64,000 nucleotides of DNA from Algoriphagus sp. GTDB lineage: Bacteria > Bacteroidota > Bacteroidia > Cytophagales > Cyclobacteriaceae. A model generated the notes under the pieces. It saw nothing but the letters and a program-made list of their open reading frames with translations, did no database searches and was not told the DNA's origin. Positions 26,035 through 34,546 of this stretch are shown here, piece after piece (the stretch's first letter is position 1; each line of letters begins with the position of its first letter). The position numbers and the translations under genes are program-made. Where the stretch lies: contig NZ_JAMWZB010000004.1 of assembly GCF_024305035.1 (NCBI RefSeq), forward strand, positions 1-64,000, in the 5' to 3' direction.

Positions 26035-27468
26035 ATGCAATTGATCGATCTGCTGATCTTTTTTATATACATGATAATAATGCTGGGTGTGGGCTTTTTT
26101 TTCATGCGAAAAAACACCAATCAAGAGGATTATTATGTTGGAGGTAGGTCAATCGGAAGTATTCATATTGGGCTCTCGGTCGTAGCCACAGATGTAGGTG
26201 GTGGGTTTTCAATCGGATTGGGGGGATTGGGTTTCGCCATGGGTATTTCTGGGTCATGGATGCTTTTTACCGGGCTTTTGGGAGCATGGATGGCAGCTGT
26301 ATTGTTGATTCCCCGGGTAAAGTCAGATCCGGCCTTTGCCCGATTTTTTACCTTCCCTCAGATTATTGGCTATTTATATAATTCCACCACTGCTAAAGTA
26401 GCAGCCATAATTTGTTTTTTGGGTTATGTGGGATTTACCTCTTCCCAATTGTTAGCAGGAGCAAAACTCGCATCCGGAACATTTGAGGTGTTGGACCTGC
26501 AAACTGCCTTGTTGATTATGGGAGCGATAGCGGTGATATACACGGTGATGGGAGGATTGAAAGCGGTGATTTATACCGATACCGTGCAATGGATTATTTT
26601 AATGCTGGGATTGATGTTTATTGGGATACCCATTGCGTATCATTTTGTGGGTGGATGGGAAGGAATTCATTCCACCCTTCCAGCCGAATTTTTCTCTTTA
26701 TCTAATTTAAGTTGGCAGGATCTATTCAATTGGGGGATTACAATTATTCCAATATGGTTTGTTGGAATGACTCTTTATCAGCGGATATTTGCTGCCAGAG
26801 ATGAAAAAACAGCACGAAAAGCATGGTTTATTGCTGGATTATTTGAATGGCCGATCATGGCATTTATGGGAGTATCACTTGGATTACTTTCTAGGGTAGC
26901 CGTAGAGCAAGGAGCCTTAGAAGGGTTTTCTACGGCGATGGATCCCGAAATGGGATTACCGGTTTTACTCAGTCAGATTTTGCCAGCAGGTATTTTGGGC
27001 TTGATGATGTCGGCTTATTTTTCTGCAGTCCTTTCCACCGCTGATTCCTGTCTGATGGCTGCCTCGGGTAATTTGACCACCGATTTACTTGGAAGATTTC
27101 TTAAAAATAAATCTCACCAGACCGAAATGAGAGTTTCGCAACTTTTAACTTTAGGAATAGGAATTGTAGCAATTTTCATTGCTTGGCAAATGACGGAAGT
27201 ACTCAGCTTGATGCTTTACTCCTATGCATTTATGGTTTCAGGTCTGCTGGTGCCCGTGGTTGCTGGGTTATTCTTTAAAGTAAGGGATCCGGATGCAGCC
27301 ATTTCAGCCATGGTAGTCGGTGGATCTGTTACAGCCGGTTTGACATTTCTTAAGTTATCCCTTCCCTTAGGATTGGATGGTAATTTATTCGGATTGACAG
27401 CTTCTTTGCTGACTTTTCTGATCGTTTATAAATTAGACTTCACCACACGAAAAAAACATACCGTATGA
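26035..27468 (+). CDS. Sodium:solute symporter family protein
   Basis: A 477-residue carrier with about 13 membrane segments. SSS-family features include the N-terminal NQEDYYVGGRSIG, VVATDVGGGFSIG in the second helix region, GGLKAVIYTDTVQ with the Na+-site Asp, and SAVLSTADSCLMAASGN. The solute is unknown. The next gene, a GNAT acetyltransferase, overlaps its stop as ATGA and a racemase follows. The trio suggests uptake and processing of an amino acid or similar amine, which is inference from context. Confidence 0.9.
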   Translation: MQLIDLLIFFIYMIIMLGVGFFFMRKNTNQEDYYVGGRSIGSIHIGLSVVATDVGGGFSIGLGGLGFAMGISGSWMLFTGLLGAWMAAVLLIPRVKSDPAFARFFTFPQIIGYLYNSTTAKVAAIICFLGYVGFTSSQLLAGAKLASGTFEVLDLQTALLIMGAIAVIYTVMGGLKAVIYTDTVQWIILMLGLMFIGIPIAYHFVGGWEGIHSTLPAEFFSLSNLSWQDLFNWGITIIPIWFVGMTLYQRIFAARDEKTARKAWFIAGLFEWPIMAFMGVSLGLLSRVAVEQGALEGFSTAMDPEMGLPVLLSQILPAGILGLMMSAYFSAVLSTADSCLMAASGNLTTDLLGRFLKNKSHQTEMRVSQLLTLGIGIVAIFIAWQMTEVLSLMLYSYAFMVSGLLVPVVAGLFFKVRDPDAAISAMVVGGSVTAGLTFLKLSLPLGLDGNLFGLTASLLTFLIVYKLDFTTRKKHTV

Positions 27469-27905
27469 TAAAATTAGAAGCACTTTCGGCGATAGATTCT
27501 GCCACATTTCTCCAAAAAAATGAAATAGCAGATTTCCTATTTGAACACCTTGGGAAATATGGTGACCCAAAAGAGGATATTATGAAATGCTTGGACTACG
27601 CTCTTGACAGTGGGATTAGGGCTGGCGGTTTCGTGGTTTTGGCTCGAGATAAGGGAGAGTTAGTTGGAGCACTTGTAATGAATAAAACAGGAATGTCGGG
27701 GTATATTCCTGAAAATATCCTTGTTTATATCGCAGTGGATGCGGGGCAACGAGGAAAAGGAATCGGGAAGAAAATCATGGATATGGCGATCAAAATGGCA
27801 AATGGAGCCATTGCGCTTCATGTTGAACCAGATAATCCGGCAAAGAAACTCTATGAAAGACTCGGGTTTACGAACAAATACCTCGAAATGAGATTAACTA
27901 AATAG
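27465..27905 (+). CDS. GNAT family N-acetyltransferase
   Basis: A 146-residue GNAT protein. The acetyl-CoA pyrophosphate-binding motif QRGKGIG is at about 95-101 after a VYIAVDAG strand, and the C-terminal ALHVEPDNPAKKLYERLGF is characteristic. It overlaps the symporter stop by four bases and precedes the racemase by one base. Its substrate may be the transported or racemised amino acid; this is a guess from the operon. Confidence 0.88.
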   Translation: MIKLEALSAIDSATFLQKNEIADFLFEHLGKYGDPKEDIMKCLDYALDSGIRAGGFVVLARDKGELVGALVMNKTGMSGYIPENILVYIAVDAGQRGKGIGKKIMDMAIKMANGAIALHVEPDNPAKKLYERLGFTNKYLEMRLTK

Positions 27906-27906
27906 G

Positions 27907-28980
27907 ATGGCTTATTTAACATTAAATCGAACCAAGCTGAAGGATAATTTTGAATTTCTGAAAGCAACATTCAATGAAAGTAAAGTAGCCTGGGGAGTAG
28001 TGTCCAAGCTACTTTGTGGTAACCGACTTTTTTTGCAGGAATTGATCAACCTGGGGGTGGATGAAATTCACGATAGCCGAATCAGTAATTTGGCAATGAT
28101 TAAAAAATTGAACCCAGAGGTTCAAACTGTTTACATTAAACCTGTGTCCAAGCGTAATGTGGGCAAAATGGTCGAGTTTGCTGATGTTAGTTTGAATAGT
28201 GAGCTGGAAACTATTCACTGGATTAGTGAGGAGGCGGTGCGGCAGGATAAAAAGCACAAAATCATCATCATGGTTGAAACTGGTGATTTGCGAGAAGGCG
28301 TAATGGGCGAACAATTGCTTGATTTCTACTCAGAGGTGTTTAACCTTCCCAATATTGAGATTATTGGTTTGGGCACAAACCTAAACTGCCTCAACGGGGT
28401 CATGCCGTCAACGGACAAACTGATCCAACTTTCCCTTTATAAACAGATTATTGAATTAAAGTTTACTAAAGAAATTCCATGGGTATCTGCGGGAACCTCG
28501 GTGACAATCCCATTGATGCTAACTCAGCAACTTCCTAAAGGCATAAATCACTTTAGGGTAGGGGAGACCTTGTTTTTTGGGGTGGATCTTTTTGAAGAGA
28601 AATTAATTGAAGGAATGCATGGGGATGTATTTGAGTTACATGCGGAGATTATTGAAATGCAGGAAAAACCGCTTTTACCAGTAGGTACGCTTGCAGCAAA
28701 TCCACAAGGTGAGGTTCTGGAAATTGATGAATCGCTGTACGGACAAACATCCTATCGGGCCATCGTCGATATCGGATTATTGGATGTAGATCCGAAATAC
28801 CTGATCCCTTCTGATCAAGATATTGAGATCTTAGGAGCTAGTTCAGATATGTTGATTATTAATTTGGGTAAAAATCCCAATGCCTATAAGGTAGGGGATA
28901 TCATGTCATTTCAGCTTAAATACATGGGGGCCCTAAGTATTCTCAACTCAAATTATGTGGATAAAAAATTGATCGATTAA
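27907..28980 (+). CDS. Alanine/ornithine racemase-like PLP enzyme
   Basis: A 357-residue fold-type III PLP protein. The N-terminal alanine-racemase barrel has the PLP lysine in WGVVSKLLCGN (K34), followed by NLGVDEIHDSRISN, as in the ornithine racemase/YhfX group rather than canonical Alr. RVGETLFFGVDL lies where the phosphate-binding end of the barrel is expected, and a C-terminal beta domain follows. It probably interconverts stereoisomers of an amino acid. It is the last intact gene of the symporter-GNAT-racemase operon; the DNA beyond it is degenerate, so a further operon member may have been lost. Confidence 0.83.
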   Translation: MAYLTLNRTKLKDNFEFLKATFNESKVAWGVVSKLLCGNRLFLQELINLGVDEIHDSRISNLAMIKKLNPEVQTVYIKPVSKRNVGKMVEFADVSLNSELETIHWISEEAVRQDKKHKIIIMVETGDLREGVMGEQLLDFYSEVFNLPNIEIIGLGTNLNCLNGVMPSTDKLIQLSLYKQIIELKFTKEIPWVSAGTSVTIPLMLTQQLPKGINHFRVGETLFFGVDLFEEKLIEGMHGDVFELHAEIIEMQEKPLLPVGTLAANPQGEVLEIDESLYGQTSYRAIVDIGLLDVDPKYLIPSDQDIEILGASSDMLIINLGKNPNAYKVGDIMSFQLKYMGALSILNSNYVDKKLID

Positions 28981-29271
28981 TCGATTAAGTCTCCGTTAAT
29001 TTCTGGATTGCTGTTTTGTTCCGCCCACGGATTGATCCAATTTGGAATCAGTTTTACCCCTTCATTGTCCACCTTCCTTATTTCGATTTCGGACAGGGCC
29101 ATTCCCACTTGGTATTTTGATGCAAAAGGAGAAATTCTTGGGTAGCCTATCCAAGGAGAAATTTTCTGCGCCTATTCCAGCCCCAACGGGTGTAGTTCGA
29201 ATGCCCAATTTTAGAGGAATACATCCGCCATATTTCAACAAGAGGGCTGTAGTCCTTGCCGGACTTCCCAC
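28977..29271 (-). pseudogene. Degenerate minus-strand coding remnant, unidentified
   Basis: Two overlapping minus-strand frames look protein-like. One (29062-29271, GTG start) reads KYGGCIPLKLGIRTTPVGAG. The other (28977-29171, no start codon) reads SPWIGYPRISPFASKY, then EIEIRKVDNEGVKLIPNW and ends INGDLID. The pattern suggests a single gene broken by a frameshift, with its true C-terminus in the second frame. I do not recognise the family. The stop codon overlaps the last bases of the racemase gene on the other strand. Confidence 0.4.
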
Positions 29272-30115
29272 TACGTGGCCAAAAAGATTTTGAGAATGGT
29301 GTATTCTAATCGACTGCCTTAGATTCCCTCTTCTTGGAAAAGAGAGGCAAGGTATGGATCAACTATACCATTTTGAAAGGGAGCTGATAGGTTGCTTATG
29401 TACCGTGTTTGTATTTACCCCCCCCCCCCCCCCCCCCCCCCCCTGAATCCAGCTGACCTTGGGGAAAATTGAGCTATCGGTAGGTTGGGATTGGATCCCA
29501 TCTCCTGACGGTTTTTTTATGCTGAAGGCCTGCACGAGGATATTTTTTCGACTAGTTTACTCCCTGTTAGGCTCTCTATTGGGTTTCCATAGAAAAGGAT
29601 ACGTTGTTCCACTCTTTCAACTTTAATCCTTACATTTTCTTATTAGTCAATGGTAATGGTGCCTTTAAGCCATAAAATCCGAATGGGATCTTGGTTGAAG
29701 TCCATCTTCGGGAAGAATAAAATCTCCAATTAATTGCACGACTTGTAAATACTTAGTTCGTGGGAGTTGCGAAGAATCAAAAAAATGCAAAGCAGTAGCT
29801 TACCTATAAGAGGAAGAGAGAAAAAATTAGAAACGGAAAGAGCAGGATTGGGTAGTCTACCTTGACAGGGCTTTGCCAATAGTTTACAAATTGAATGCTC
29901 TTTTACCAAAAGAAATGGAGTCATGAAATCCCTATCAGGATCAACCTCACGCAGAGCGATGATTATCTGGGGGCATTTCATGTGACTTTTGAAAATCAAT
30001 TATAGACATCTAAAATCGAGCACGATGCAGTCAACACACAGTTGGAGGATTGTAAAATGTGCGAGATTCCATCTGACGGCTGAAAAACAAATTATAAACA
30101 GATAAAAGTCAACTT
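29272..30115. other. Gene-poor degenerate stretch
   Basis: About 840 bases without a convincing gene, bisected by the C26 tract. Short protein-like pieces occur on the minus strand between about 29640 and 29730 in alternating frames. An 89-codon frame at 29730-29999 has a Cys/Leu/Ile-rich, unconvincing composition. Together with 28977-29271 this looks like decayed coding DNA rather than a regulatory region. Confidence 0.5.
29418..29443. repeat. Homopolymer of 26 C
   Basis: Twenty-six consecutive C bases on the plus strand (G on the minus strand), in a noncoding, degenerate stretch. The flanks are GTATTTA and TGAATCC. The tract could form G-quadruplexes, could vary in length, or could mark an assembly or gap-closure problem. 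Confidence 0.95.
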
Positions 30116-30679
30116 CTAAATTTTTGCTCGAATTCGGCTGAGGGTTTCTATCGTCATGTCTAAAAATGAGGCAATTTGCCCCACCGAAGCTTTTTGTATG
30201 ATTTTAGGTTTATTATCCATCAATTCAAGATACCGGCTTCTGGCTGATTTGAATTTTGAAAAAATCTGTTGCTCCTCCAGGGCAATGTAGTATTTCTCCA
30301 AAATCATCCGGTAAGCTCTTTCCATCTCCGGGAATTTTTCAAAACATTCCTGTAGATCGCTGTGAGAAATTCGATATAGCAATGATTTTTCCAGAGTTTC
30401 GATCGTTTCATAACTGGGTTTTCGGGTGATAAAAGAATGCATAGCAGTCACAAATTCCCCTTCTAAGGAAAATGAAACAGTGATATCCCGATTTTCACGA
30501 ATATAAAAACTCCGAGCTGAGCCCTCTGAAATGTAATATAAATAATTGCTCACTTGACCTTCTCGCTCCATTTTGAAGCCTTTTTCAGCTTTGATTTCTT
30601 CCAATTTGGCGATAAAAGCCAACCTCGCCGCCTCACTAACGGTGGTAATGTTTTCAAAAAGGCCCGATGATTGTTTCAT
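30116..30679 (-). CDS. Crp/Fnr family transcriptional regulator
   Basis: A 187-residue regulator with an N-terminal cyclic-nucleotide-binding-like barrel (about 25-120; EGQVSNYLYYISEGSARSFY is the typical entry) and a C-terminal helix-turn-helix in KASVGQIASFLDMTIETLSR. No Fnr-type N-terminal cysteine cluster is present. Short Crp/Fnr proteins like this are abundant in Bacteroidota and the ligand is usually unknown. It is divergent from the small barrel protein at 30766, which it may regulate. Confidence 0.88.
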   Translation of the reverse strand: MKQSSGLFENITTVSEAARLAFIAKLEEIKAEKGFKMEREGQVSNYLYYISEGSARSFYIRENRDITVSFSLEGEFVTAMHSFITRKPSYETIETLEKSLLYRISHSDLQECFEKFPEMERAYRMILEKYYIALEEQQIFSKFKSARSRYLELMDNKPKIIQKASVGQIASFLDMTIETLSRIRAKI

Positions 30680-30765
30680 ATTTTTTGAGTAAAAAAAAGG
30701 AGAGTATTCAAGCGGATTAACGTAGATCTGCTAGTTTTAATGGAAATTTAAAACATTAAGCACAT

Positions 30766-31320
30766 ATGAGAAAGATTTTAATCTTATTCTTCGTCCTAAG
30801 CTTCTATTTTACAGCAGAGGCTCAATTTGGAATTCGGGCTGGATTTTCTTCGTCCAATTTTTCAAATACAAATTTCAATGCCAATCCGGGTGTCCATTTT
30901 GGAGGATATTACACCATCCTGGCTTCAGAATTTATCAGTGTAGAACCCGGAATTCAATTTTCCCAGAAGGGATTTGAGACGGTGGATCCCCCTACAGCCA
31001 ATGATATAGACGAGCGCCTGAATTATTTAGATGTTCCCCTTTTGCTGAGATTAAACTTTTTGCCAGCGGTGAATGTTTTTGCCGGACCTCAGTTTGGGGC
31101 ATTGATTTCGAGAAAACGAACAGAAGAAGGCAATAATCAAACCTCCACCGAACCCGTTCGCGGATATGATATCAGTGGAGTAGTGGGGTTGCAAGCACTT
31201 TTTCCTGCAGGGATTAATCTACAAGTTAGTTATGATTTGGGCTTGACCAGTGTCAATTATTTTGGACAAGATGCCAATAATCAGGTTTTAAAGCTTTCCA
31301 TCGCTTATGATTTTAATTAA
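30766..31320 (+). CDS. PorT-like outer-membrane beta-barrel protein
   Basis: A 184-residue protein with a signal peptide (about 1-19, ending AEA) followed by the barrel pattern FGIRAGFSSSNFS, VHFGGYYTI, VEPGIQFSQKGF, YLDVPLLLRLNF, VFAGPQFGALIS and a final LKLSIAYDFN strand. This is the small outer-membrane beta-barrel (PorT/OmpW-like) family; the function is unknown. A strong terminator follows. Confidence 0.87.
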   Translation: MRKILILFFVLSFYFTAEAQFGIRAGFSSSNFSNTNFNANPGVHFGGYYTILASEFISVEPGIQFSQKGFETVDPPTANDIDERLNYLDVPLLLRLNFLPAVNVFAGPQFGALISRKRTEEGNNQTSTEPVRGYDISGVVGLQALFPAGINLQVSYDLGLTSVNYFGQDANNQVLKLSIAYDFN

Positions 31321-31322
31321 GA

Positions 31323-31350
31323 ATAAAGGCTTGATCATTCAAGCCTTTAT
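31323..31350. terminator. Bidirectional terminator
   Basis: A perfect 12-bp stem ATAAAGGCTTGA/TCAAGCCTTTAT around a TCAT loop, followed by T7 on the plus strand. It includes the ruvC stop codon at its right edge and can serve both convergent genes. Confidence 0.9.
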
Positions 31351-31922
31351 TTTTTTATCCGATCGGGATTTTCGTCGATAAAGGATTTCCAGCCAGCATT
31401 TCTTCCCCGAGTCTGCACCCGTCCTTCGTGAAAATGATGGCAAAGTGCAACGGCAAGGGCATCAGTGGCGTCAAGGAGTTTGGGGATTTCGGTCAGATTA
31501 AATAAGGTTTGCAGCATGGCGGCAACTTGCTCTTTTGAAGCATTCCCGTTTCCGGTAACCGATTGTTTCACTTTTTTGGGAGAATACTCGGTAATTGGAA
31601 TTTCACGTGCCAATGCCGCTGCCATCGCTACCCCCTGTGCTCTTCCCAGTTTTAGCATAGATTGGATATTAACTCCGTAAAAGGGAGCTTCCAAAGCTAC
31701 TGTATCGGGCAAAAATTCATCAATTATTCCCGTGATTCGTTCAAAAATCTTCTTTAACTTAAGTTCGTGGGTTCCGTATTTTTTGAGATGGATGACTCCG
31801 TATTGAAGGAATTTGTATTTTTTACCTTCAGTGAGAATCAATCCATAACCCATTACGGTGGTGCCTGGATCGATACCTAAGATGATTTTTTCCTTTGTCT
31901 CTTTTTTTGCTTCTTTACTCAC
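31347..31922 (-). CDS. ruvC: Crossover junction endodeoxyribonuclease RuvC
   Basis: A 191-residue Holliday-junction resolvase. RNase H-fold catalytic residues are visible: Asp18 in LGIDPGT, Glu79 in ALEAPFYG, and the C-terminal Asp pair in LLDATDALAVALCHH. The conserved GRAQGVAMAAA and GNGNASKEQVAAML are also present. RuvC dimers cut four-way junctions made by RuvAB-driven branch migration. It is slightly longer than typical at the N-terminus (a lysine-rich start). It is divergent from a GT2 gene, 21 bases apart. Confidence 0.95.
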   Translation of the reverse strand: MSKEAKKETKEKIILGIDPGTTVMGYGLILTEGKKYKFLQYGVIHLKKYGTHELKLKKIFERITGIIDEFLPDTVALEAPFYGVNIQSMLKLGRAQGVAMAAALAREIPITEYSPKKVKQSVTGNGNASKEQVAAMLQTLFNLTEIPKLLDATDALAVALCHHFHEGRVQTRGRNAGWKSFIDENPDRIKK

Positions 31923-31943
31923 CTTTGCAAGTTAGTCGAAAAG

Positions 31944-33047
31944 ATGATCAATTTTTACCTGTTTTGGCTCTTATTCTATGTCCTGTTTCTTTGCATGATG
32001 GCCAGAAAGTGGTCGTCTCAAAAAACCGGGAATGTTCAAAATTTGAATGGAGATCAAGTTTCCCTGATCATTCCTTTTCGAAATGAATCCCATAATGCAG
32101 AAGAACTTTTCAGGCAACTAGCAAAAGTTACTGAAGATGTAAGTGAAATCTTACTGATCAATGATCAAAGTGAGGACGATTCTCGGGATATTTTCCTAAG
32201 GCAAGCCGAAAAGAATGAACGAATAAAAATATGGGATAGTCCAGGTATAGGAAAAAAGGCAGCGGTAGAATTCGGAGTGGCCAAGGCGAAGGGTTTGATT
32301 ATTTTAGTTTCGGATGCAGATTGTTTTTTATCGGAAACCTGGATTAAGAAAATGCTGGAGCCTTTTTCCGATGCGAAGGTTCAACTCGTCGCTGGTCCGG
32401 TACTTTCGAAAGTCGAACGAATTGGATTTTTTGATTGCTTTCAGCAGATTGAATGGGCCAGTATCCTGCTGATGACCCAGTTTTTTTTTCGAATTCATAG
32501 ACCGCTCATGTGTAGTGCCGCCAATCTGGCTTACCGAAAAAAGGCTTTTGTATCATTGGGGGGGTATTCAGGCAATGCTGATATCGCCTCTGGCGATGAT
32601 GAGTTCTTACTAAAAAAAATCGTAAAAAAATATGGAGCAGCCGCTTGCCACTATCAGATTGATCGAAGCGCTTTGGTTTTGACTCGTCCGCAAGAGGATT
32701 TTTTTGCCTTGATTAATCAGCGGATGCGATGGGCTGGAAAGTGGAGACAAAAATCATCTATTTTGCACTGGATAACCCCGGTGGTATTTGCTTTATTTCA
32801 AGCAATTTGGATTTCAAGTATGTGTCTGCCTTTTTTTGGGGGAATTTATATCCTGCTTTTTTTGGGAGTGTGGGGAGTAAAAGTTGGAGGGGAAAGCTTG
32901 GTGCTGGGTAAGGTCCTGCGAAGTCTTGGGAAAAAGTTACCAATCAGCGACTTTATAAAAACCAGTTTTTTTCATCCATTTTATGTAATTAGTACGGTTT
33001 CTGGGGTCTTTTTTTGGAAATTTGTCTGGAAAGGGAGAAGCGATTGA
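31944..33047 (+). CDS. Membrane glycosyltransferase family 2
   Basis: A 367-residue processive-type GT2. An N-terminal membrane segment (about 2-20) precedes the GT-A domain with VSLIIPFRNES, LLINDQSEDDS, VSDADCF (DxD) and the acceptor motif QRMRWAGKW (QxxRW). Two to three membrane segments follow at about 275-345. Such enzymes polymerise or extend a polysaccharide across the membrane. It heads a co-directional run with a phosphatase, a deacetylase and a second GT2. Confidence 0.88.
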   Translation: MINFYLFWLLFYVLFLCMMARKWSSQKTGNVQNLNGDQVSLIIPFRNESHNAEELFRQLAKVTEDVSEILLINDQSEDDSRDIFLRQAEKNERIKIWDSPGIGKKAAVEFGVAKAKGLIILVSDADCFLSETWIKKMLEPFSDAKVQLVAGPVLSKVERIGFFDCFQQIEWASILLMTQFFFRIHRPLMCSAANLAYRKKAFVSLGGYSGNADIASGDDEFLLKKIVKKYGAAACHYQIDRSALVLTRPQEDFFALINQRMRWAGKWRQKSSILHWITPVVFALFQAIWISSMCLPFFGGIYILLFLGVWGVKVGGESLVLGKVLRSLGKKLPISDFIKTSFFHPFYVISTVSGVFFWKFVWKGRSD

Positions 33048-33080
33048 TTTTGCTTAATTTAGCATCAAGAAAAATAAATT

Positions 33081-33332
33081 ATGAGTGACGAGGAATTTGA
33101 TTTACTGGACGAGTTGTATTTCGTTCAGTCCTTTTCTTATTTGAAAGAAAGTTTGGGTTGGGAGGAGTCACTCTTGTTGGAAACACTGGATTCCTTGTAT
33201 CAGAAATCGTTTATTAAGTGTCTTTCAGCTCCTGATCTAGAGCGATTTGACCAGGTTCAACTTAAAATTGAGGGAAAAAATTTATACTTCCTTGCAACCA
33301 AAAAAGGCCTAATGGCCCACAATGCCCTTTGA
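33081..33332 (+). CDS. Small acidic protein of unknown function
   Basis: An 83-residue protein, mainly helical by appearance, beginning MSDEEFDLLDELYFVQSFSY. It has no signal peptide or membrane segment. It lies 33 bases after the GT2 gene, and its stop codon overlaps the phosphatase start as TTGA (33329-33332). That placement suggests a dedicated partner or regulator of the phosphatase. A winged-helix-like fold (helix-rich start, then VQLKIEGKNLYFLATKKG) is possible but not demonstrated. Confidence 0.72.
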   Translation: MSDEEFDLLDELYFVQSFSYLKESLGWEESLLLETLDSLYQKSFIKCLSAPDLERFDQVQLKIEGKNLYFLATKKGLMAHNAL

Positions 33333-34546
33333 ATTTGATATCAGAAAATCATAAATATCAACGGAAAGAACTGGAATTGAAGGCACTGCTTGAGATCACC
33401 CAAGCCATCAACGAAAACCAGTCTGAGTCCGTACTTGTCAATATATTTAAATTCACCTGTCTGGTGCATCTCAACATCAACTCGCTTGTTTTGTATGTGC
33501 TCAAAGAAGGTGGTTTTGAAAAAAAGATTGCGCATGGACTCAAAGGGTCCGTGCCTGAATTTATTCGGGAGGCGGAAGTATCGGATAAAGGGAAAAAAAA
33601 CCAGTTTCGTCTGGATTTTGAAGAACGAAGGGACTTTTTGGAGTTTGAAACGGCTCTGCCAGTTTACCATAAAGAAAAGATGCTGGCTATTTTGTTTTTG
33701 CGTAGTAAAGATCCTGAATTGGAATTGAATTTAGACTTTACCCAGGCAATAGCTAATATTTTGGTGGTGGCTTTGGAAAATAAACGTTTTGCCCGAAAGC
33801 AAGTAGAGCAGGAAATCCTAAACAGGGAAGTAGCGATTGCCTCACAAGTGCAGCAGATGCTTTTTCCGTCGATTTTGCCCAATCAAGAAAATTTAAAAGC
33901 AAAAGTGACTTATATCCCTCATAGCATGGTGGGGGGAGATTACTATGATTTTGTTCAACAATCTGAGGATGTAATTTATTTTTGCGTGGCCGATGTTTCG
34001 GGAAAAGGGATATCAGCGGCACTATTGATGTCTAATTTCCAGGCCGCTCTTCGGACCTTACTCCGCAGTAATGCCGACATGGAGACCATGGTGCATCAGC
34101 TGAATTATACGCTTTTCGAAAATACTAAAGGTGAGCGGTTTATTACTTTTTTTCTGGGGAGGTTTAATTTGAAAACCCGACAGCTTCACTATGTAAATGC
34201 AGGTCACAACCCTCCAATACTGTGTTGGGAGTCAGAGAGAAGGAGTGAATTATTGGAGGCTGGAACCACTATTCTCGGTGCATTTGAGCGGTTGCCTTTT
34301 TTAGAAATCGGTACTCGGAATATCCCTTTCAATTTCACGATTCATCTATATACCGATGGCTTGACTGAAACTTTGGATGAGTCTGAACAGGAGTTTGGAG
34401 AACAGCGACTGCAGGATTTTGTGAGAGGACATTTTTGTATAAATCCGGAAGACTTTCATCAGGAATTTCTGGAGGTGTTATCTCAGTTTTCCGGAAAGGT
34501 GCCCTTACGAGACGATTTGACTTTATTTAGTATCCGAGTCAGATGA
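33329..34546 (+). CDS. SpoIIE/RsbU-type PP2C phosphatase with GAF-like sensor
   Basis: A 405-residue protein. An N-terminal GAF-like domain (about 20-155) leads through a short coiled linker to a PP2C_SIG phosphatase domain (about 185-405). Phosphatase motifs are complete: GGDYYD at 202-207, DVSGKG at 222-227, NAGHNPP near 290, TDGLTE at 342-347 and DDLT at 395-398. The start is a TTG overlapping the upstream TGA; no in-frame ATG is nearby, so TTG is the best choice. Such enzymes usually act on anti-sigma-factor antagonists or similar phosphoproteins. It sits inside a polysaccharide operon, whose output it may control. Its stop overlaps the deacetylase ATG. Confidence 0.9.
   Translation: MNLISENHKYQRKELELKALLEITQAINENQSESVLVNIFKFTCLVHLNINSLVLYVLKEGGFEKKIAHGLKGSVPEFIREAEVSDKGKKNQFRLDFEERRDFLEFETALPVYHKEKMLAILFLRSKDPELELNLDFTQAIANILVVALENKRFARKQVEQEILNREVAIASQVQQMLFPSILPNQENLKAKVTYIPHSMVGGDYYDFVQQSEDVIYFCVADVSGKGISAALLMSNFQAALRTLLRSNADMETMVHQLNYTLFENTKGERFITFFLGRFNLKTRQLHYVNAGHNPPILCWESERRSELLEAGTTILGAFERLPFLEIGTRNIPFNFTIHLYTDGLTETLDESEQEFGEQRLQDFVRGHFCINPEDFHQEFLEVLSQFSGKVPLRDDLTLFSIRVR

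Noticed and set aside
29730..29999. 89-codon minus-strand ORF in the gene-poor stretch
   Set aside because: Unusual composition, no family resemblance, and surrounded by degenerate sequence; kept only as part of the decayed region.
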